Positions 7,476 to 9,628 of a DNA stretch of 9,628 nucleotides are shown here, piece by piece; within the stretch, counting starts at the first letter, position 1, and each line of letters begins with the position of its first letter. Both the position numbers and the translations under genes were made by a program. The stretch lies in NCBI GenBank assembly GCA_964343975.1, contig CAYFLU010000127.1:1-9628 (forward strand), in the 5' to 3' direction. The notes below the pieces were generated by a model, which saw only the letters and a program-made list of their open reading frames with translations, was not told where the DNA came from and did not search any database. The DNA is from SCUN01 sp964343975. GTDB lineage: Bacteria; Acidobacteriota; Vicinamibacteria; Vicinamibacterales; SCN-69-37.

Positions 7476-8081
7476 CTAGTACTTTCTCATGACACCGACC
7501 ACAACGCCCTGAAGTTGTACGGTCGCCGGGTCCACGAAAATCGGCTGCATCGCGGGATTGGCCGGCTGCAAACGGATGCGCCCGTGTTCGCGATAGAACT
7601 TCTTCAGCGTCACTTCGTGACCGCCGAGGAGCGCAATCACCATCTCGCCATTTTCGGCGGTCTTGCGGTCTTCCACGATCACGAAGTCGCCGTCACGGAT
7701 CTGCTCGTCGATCATCGAGTCGCCCTTCACGCGCAGCACGTAGGTCTCGCGACGGCCGACCAGATCTTCCGGAATCGCAATCGTCTCGGCCGAGGCCACC
7801 GCTTCAATCGGCAAACCCGCGGCGACATAGCCGAGCAACGGCACGTCCACGGCGCGCTGGCCCACGCGCGCGGGCATCAACTCCACCGACCGGCTGCGAT
7901 TCCAGGACCGCCGAATGAAGCCCTTGTCCTGCAGATTGGTGAGATGCTTGTGCACGGTCGCGAGCGAAGAGAGGCCGAAACGCCGGCCGACTTCTTCGAG
8001 ACTCGGCGCGTAGCCGTGCTGCTGGATGAATTCCTGCAAGTAGTCCAGAATCTCGCGCTGACGCTTGGTGAGTGGCTGCAC
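7476..8081 (-). CDS. lexA: SOS repressor LexA, self-cleaving S24 peptidase
   Basis: 201-residue repressor. Residues 1-65 form the winged helix domain (LTKRQREILDYLQEFIQQHG, then PSLEEVGRRFGLSSLATVHKHLTNLQ); residues about 80-200 form the S24 autoprotease. The cleavage site is VAAGLP, between A88 and G89. The catalytic dyad is S122 (GDSM) and K160 (VTLKKFY). RecA filaments trigger self-cleavage in the family. The recognition-helix segment LATVHKHL differs from the P(S/A)AVxRHL type of proteobacteria, so the operator may differ too. The start is GTG at 8081; an in-frame stop lies four codons upstream (8091-8093), which excludes a longer protein. There is no convincing Shine-Dalgarno sequence before it. 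It heads the leftward gene block and is divergent from the ECF sigma gene. Confidence 0.96.
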   Translation of the reverse strand: MQPLTKRQREILDYLQEFIQQHGYAPSLEEVGRRFGLSSLATVHKHLTNLQDKGFIRRSWNRSRSVELMPARVGQRAVDVPLLGYVAAGLPIEAVASAETIAIPEDLVGRRETYVLRVKGDSMIDEQIRDGDFVIVEDRKTAENGEMVIALLGGHEVTLKKFYREHGRIRLQPANPAMQPIFVDPATVQLQGVVVGVMRKY

Positions 8082-8087
8082 GGCGCC

Positions 8088-8116
8088 ACGTTACCAAAGA
8101 AAAAGCGAAAGTTCAA
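8088..8116 (-). promoter_or_regulatory. Possible sigma-70-type promoter of lexA
   Basis: On the minus strand TTGAAC (8111-8116) is followed after 17 bp by TAACGT (8088-8093). The -35 is fair (TTGA retained), the -10 is weak (only the first two bases and last T agree). The spacing is ideal and the position fits a start of transcription at or near the lexA GTG. Treat it as a candidate only. Confidence 0.35.
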
Positions 8117-8122
8117 CGGAGC

Positions 8123-8152
8123 TGTAACACTCGTGAGCCCATTCCGGTCTAA
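8123..8152 (+). promoter_or_regulatory. ECF sigma-type promoter of the sigma/anti-sigma cassette
   Basis: TGTAAC at 8123-8128 and GTCTAA at 8147-8152, separated by 18 bp, match the usual ECF layout of an AAC-containing -35 and a GTC/TCTAA -10. Transcription would start near 8158-8160, leaving a leader of about 46-48 bases before the ATG at 8206. ECF genes commonly transcribe themselves, so this is probably the sigma factor's own target site. The motif is read directly; autoregulation is inference. Confidence 0.65.
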
Positions 8153-8172
8153 ACCGACAGAAAGACACATCT

Positions 8173-8189
8173 TGTCCGGTCCACGGACA
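8173..8189. promoter_or_regulatory. Perfect 6-bp inverted repeat with 5-bp spacer
   Basis: TGTCCG-GTCCA-CGGACA. It lies between the predicted start of transcription and the ribosome binding site of the sigma gene, about 92 bp upstream of the lexA start. Allowing one bulged T at 8172, three further pairs (8169-8171 with 8190-8192) extend the stem. It could be an operator or an RNA hairpin in the sigma leader; nothing in the sequence decides which. Confidence 0.5.
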
Positions 8190-8205
8190 GATCGGGGGCG
8201 ACGCG

Positions 8206-8862
8206 ATGGGCACAGCAGTGCGAACAGCAGGGGCCGGATGGAGCGCCATATGGGCCGCCGCCGTGCCTGACCCGGTGACCCCGGCGCCCGAGGCGCCCTC
8301 CGTGGAACGGTTGGAAGAGATGCGCGGGACCGACGATGCCGGCCTCGTGCGGGCGTTTCTGGCGGGCACGCCGGAAGCCTTCGACGTGATTGTCGAGCGC
8401 CACCGTCGCCAGATCTATCAACTCTGCTATCGGTTCCTGGGAAATCACGAGGACGCGTCGGACATGACGCAGGACGTCTTCGTGCGCGCCTTCAAGGGCC
8501 TGAAGAACTTCAAGGGCGATGCCGCCCTCGGCACGTGGCTCTATCGCGTCGGCGTGAATGCGTGTCTGAATCGGGTGTCGCTCAAGCAGCCGCGCATGGA
8601 AGAATTGGACCACGAACAACACGTGGACCATCGCCAGCCGGACCCGCACGAGCTCGTGGCGCGGGACGAGCGTGCGGCCAGGGTGCGACGCGCGATTGCG
8701 CAGTTGCCGCCGAAACAACGCGCGGCGCTGGTGCTGCGGATGTATCAGGAAATGAGTCACGAGGAAATTGCCGGGACGCTCGGCAGTTCGGTCGGCGCGG
8801 TGAAGGCGAACTTCTTTCACGCGCTCGGCAATTTGAAGCGGTTGCTGGAGGCAGAGTCATGA
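8206..8862 (+). CDS. ECF-type RNA polymerase sigma factor (RpoE-like)
   Basis: 218-residue extracytoplasmic-function sigma factor that directs RNA polymerase to stress promoters. Region 2 spans about 57-125 (AFDVIVERHRRQIYQLCYRF, DMTQDVFVRAFKGLKNFKG, GTWLYRVGVNACLN) and region 4 about 160-212 (LPPKQRAALVLRMYQEMSHE, then the helix-turn-helix with GSSVGAVKANFFHALGNLKR). There is no region 1 or 3, as expected for ECF proteins. The first 38 residues (Ala/Pro-rich, with GWSAIW) are not part of the usual fold. The ATG at 8206 has GGGGG 7 bp upstream and is preferred, but an in-frame ATG at 8320 right after GGAAGAG would give a compact 180-residue protein. The stop overlaps the anti-sigma start as ATGA. 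Confidence 0.93.
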   Translation: MGTAVRTAGAGWSAIWAAAVPDPVTPAPEAPSVERLEEMRGTDDAGLVRAFLAGTPEAFDVIVERHRRQIYQLCYRFLGNHEDASDMTQDVFVRAFKGLKNFKGDAALGTWLYRVGVNACLNRVSLKQPRMEELDHEQHVDHRQPDPHELVARDERAARVRRAIAQLPPKQRAALVLRMYQEMSHEEIAGTLGSSVGAVKANFFHALGNLKRLLEAES

Positions 8863-9407
8863 GTGGGCATCTGACGGCGGAAGAATTCGTCGACGGGCTG
8901 GATCGGCCGTTGGCATCGTCGCGGCAGGCACACCTGGCGACCTGTGAGGCGTGTGCGGATCAGTGGCGCGAGATGCGCGCGATCCTCACGACACTCGAGG
9001 GGACGGGCGAGGTGCCGGAACCGTCGCCGCTCTTCTGGGACCATCTGAGCGATCGAGTGCGCACGGCGGTGGCGGCCGTGCCGATGTCCGCGCCGTGGTG
9101 GCGCACGTGGCGCGGCTGGATGCCGCTCGTGGCCGCGACGGCCGCCGTGGCCCTGGTGCTGTTGACGGGGCGCCCCGCGCCGGTCGCGCCGATCGCGCAA
9201 ACGGCCGAAGCGTCCGGGACGGTCAGCGGCTCGGATGCGGTGTGGGACATGATCTCGACGCTCGCCCCGCAGATTGGCGCGGAGCAGGCCGAGGAATTTG
9301 GGCTCGTCCCGGGTGAAGGCATGACCGACGCGGCGATTGCGTCGTTGACGCCGGCCCAGCGACGAGAGTTGATGCGGTTGTTGAAGGCAGAAATCGGCGC
9401 GGAGTAG
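8859..9407 (+). CDS. Zinc-finger anti-sigma factor, single-pass membrane protein
   Basis: 182-residue protein whose start overlaps the sigma gene stop by 4 bp and has GGAGG 7 bp upstream (8847-8851). The N terminus resembles the cytoplasmic zinc-binding anti-sigma fold: HLTAEEFVDGLD, then H25-x3-C29-x2-C32 in AHLATCEACADQW. One membrane segment lies at about 88-103 (MPLVAATAAVALVLL), leaving a periplasmic tail of about 80 residues ending in the helix LTPAQRRELMRLLKAEIG. It should hold the upstream ECF sigma factor inactive until an envelope signal. The gene order is the standard one for such pairs. The tail has no recognised sensor domain. Confidence 0.88.
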   Translation: MSGHLTAEEFVDGLDRPLASSRQAHLATCEACADQWREMRAILTTLEGTGEVPEPSPLFWDHLSDRVRTAVAAVPMSAPWWRTWRGWMPLVAATAAVALVLLTGRPAPVAPIAQTAEASGTVSGSDAVWDMISTLAPQIGAEQAEEFGLVPGEGMTDAAIASLTPAQRRELMRLLKAEIGAE

Positions 9408-9410
9408 GGC

Positions 9411-9416
9411 AGGGAG
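9411..9416 (+). promoter_or_regulatory. Ribosome binding site of the right-edge gene
   Basis: AGGGAG lies 6 bp before the ATG at 9423, in the 15-bp gap after the anti-sigma stop. It supports the start of the truncated gene and its cotranscription with the sigma cassette. Confidence 0.75.
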
Positions 9417-9422
9417 TCAGCG

Positions 9423-9628
9423 ATGAGTCGCGGTATCTCGAAACTGTGCGTGGCGGGGGCGATCTGGGCTCTGATCGGAACGGCGGGGCTGAGTGCCGCC
9501 GCACGTCCGCTGGGGCGGCAGCGGGCAGCGCTCGGCGCGATGCGCGGCCAGCAGGCGCCGGCACCGAAACCGCCGGCGCCGGCGCCGCAGGATCAGGCCA
9601 TCTCGGTTGGTGAGATTCAGTCCATGTT
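9423..9628 (+). CDS. Secreted or periplasmic protein, 5' part only
   Basis: 68 complete codons run from the ATG at 9423 to the right edge without a stop. The product begins with a signal peptide (MSRGISK, then CVAGAIWALIGTAGL, cleavage near SAAA), followed by a basic stretch and a Pro/Ala linker (APAPKPPAPAPQ). The last visible part, DQAISVGEIQSM, looks like the beginning of a helical domain. Third genes in ECF/anti-sigma cassettes are often periplasmic helical proteins of the Spy/CpxP or heavy-metal-sensor type, and the visible helix start would suit that, but too little is present to assign a family. Spacing of 15 bp from the anti-sigma gene and a good ribosome binding site indicate one operon. 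Confidence 0.75.
   Translation, partial: MSRGISKLCVAGAIWALIGTAGLSAAARPLGRQRAALGAMRGQQAPAPKPPAPAPQDQAISVGEIQSM

Larger units (their letters stand above)
8082..8205. other. Divergent intergenic region between lexA and the ECF sigma gene
   Basis: These 124 bp carry the control signals for both directions. They include a possible lexA promoter (8088-8116), an ECF-type promoter (8123-8152), a short inverted repeat CGGT-CTAA-ACCG over the ECF -10 (8145-8156), a longer inverted repeat (8173-8189) and the GGGGG ribosome binding site of the sigma gene (8194-8198). I see no E. coli-type CTGT-N8-ACAG or Gram-positive GAAC-N4-GTTC SOS box. Confidence 0.7.

Noticed and set aside
8090..8128. GTTAC and GTAAC as arms of one operator
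   Set aside because: The arms are about 29 bp apart and the GTAAC is explained as the ECF -35 element.
8149..8820. Minus-strand open frame of 223 codons opposite the sigma gene
   Set aside because: Shadow of the ECF sigma factor; no recognisable domain and composition typical of antisense frames.
1..9628. Mobile elements, CRISPR arrays, tRNA or rRNA genes, horizontally acquired island
   Set aside because: No transposase or integrase frame, no regular spaced repeats other than the 9-bp coding repeat, no tRNA-like cloverleaf noticed, and base composition appears uniform by eye.

Overview
The window looks like a housekeeping stretch of a GC-rich Gram-negative bacterium. The gene set fits Acidobacteriota (Vicinamibacteria-like) best: a LexA with a non-proteobacterial recognition helix beside a DUF3467 protein, an RNase J, a TPR-like plus AMIN amidase-type protein, and an ECF sigma factor paired with a zinc-finger anti-sigma factor. 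This placement is inference from gene content; no rRNA or tRNA is present to anchor it.

Minus strand, about 8081 down to 1: eight collinear genes, all transcribed leftward. In transcription order they are lexA (SOS repressor), a DUF3467 protein, nth (endonuclease III), a small zincin-like metallopeptidase, rsmA (16S rRNA dimethyltransferase), an RNase J, ftsK (DNA translocase), and the N-terminal part of an AMIN-domain protein that runs off the left edge. Most junctions are tight: 2 bp between lexA and the DUF3467 gene, 4-bp overlaps at nth/metallopeptidase, metallopeptidase/rsmA and ftsK/AMIN, and 10 bp between RNase J and ftsK. The only sizeable gap lies between rsmA and the RNase J gene (about 160 bp), so the block is probably one operon or two nested ones. 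The contents cover DNA damage control, base-excision repair, ribosome maturation, RNA turnover, chromosome segregation and division-associated wall processing.

Positions 8082-8205 form the divergent intergenic region. It holds a convincing ECF-type promoter facing right, a weaker possible lexA promoter facing left with its -35 almost back to back with the ECF -35, and two inverted repeats.

Plus strand, 8206 to the right edge: an ECF sigma factor, an overlapping membrane-anchored zinc-finger anti-sigma factor, and the start of a secreted or periplasmic protein. This is a typical envelope-stress cassette that probably activates its own transcription.

I see no mobile element, CRISPR array, tRNA, rRNA or prophage. 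I found no clearly novel system. The best leads are the divergent regulatory region, the lexA-headed gene order that includes ftsK, the RNase J leader hairpin, and a 9-bp tandem repeat built on serine TCA codons inside the AMIN protein gene.
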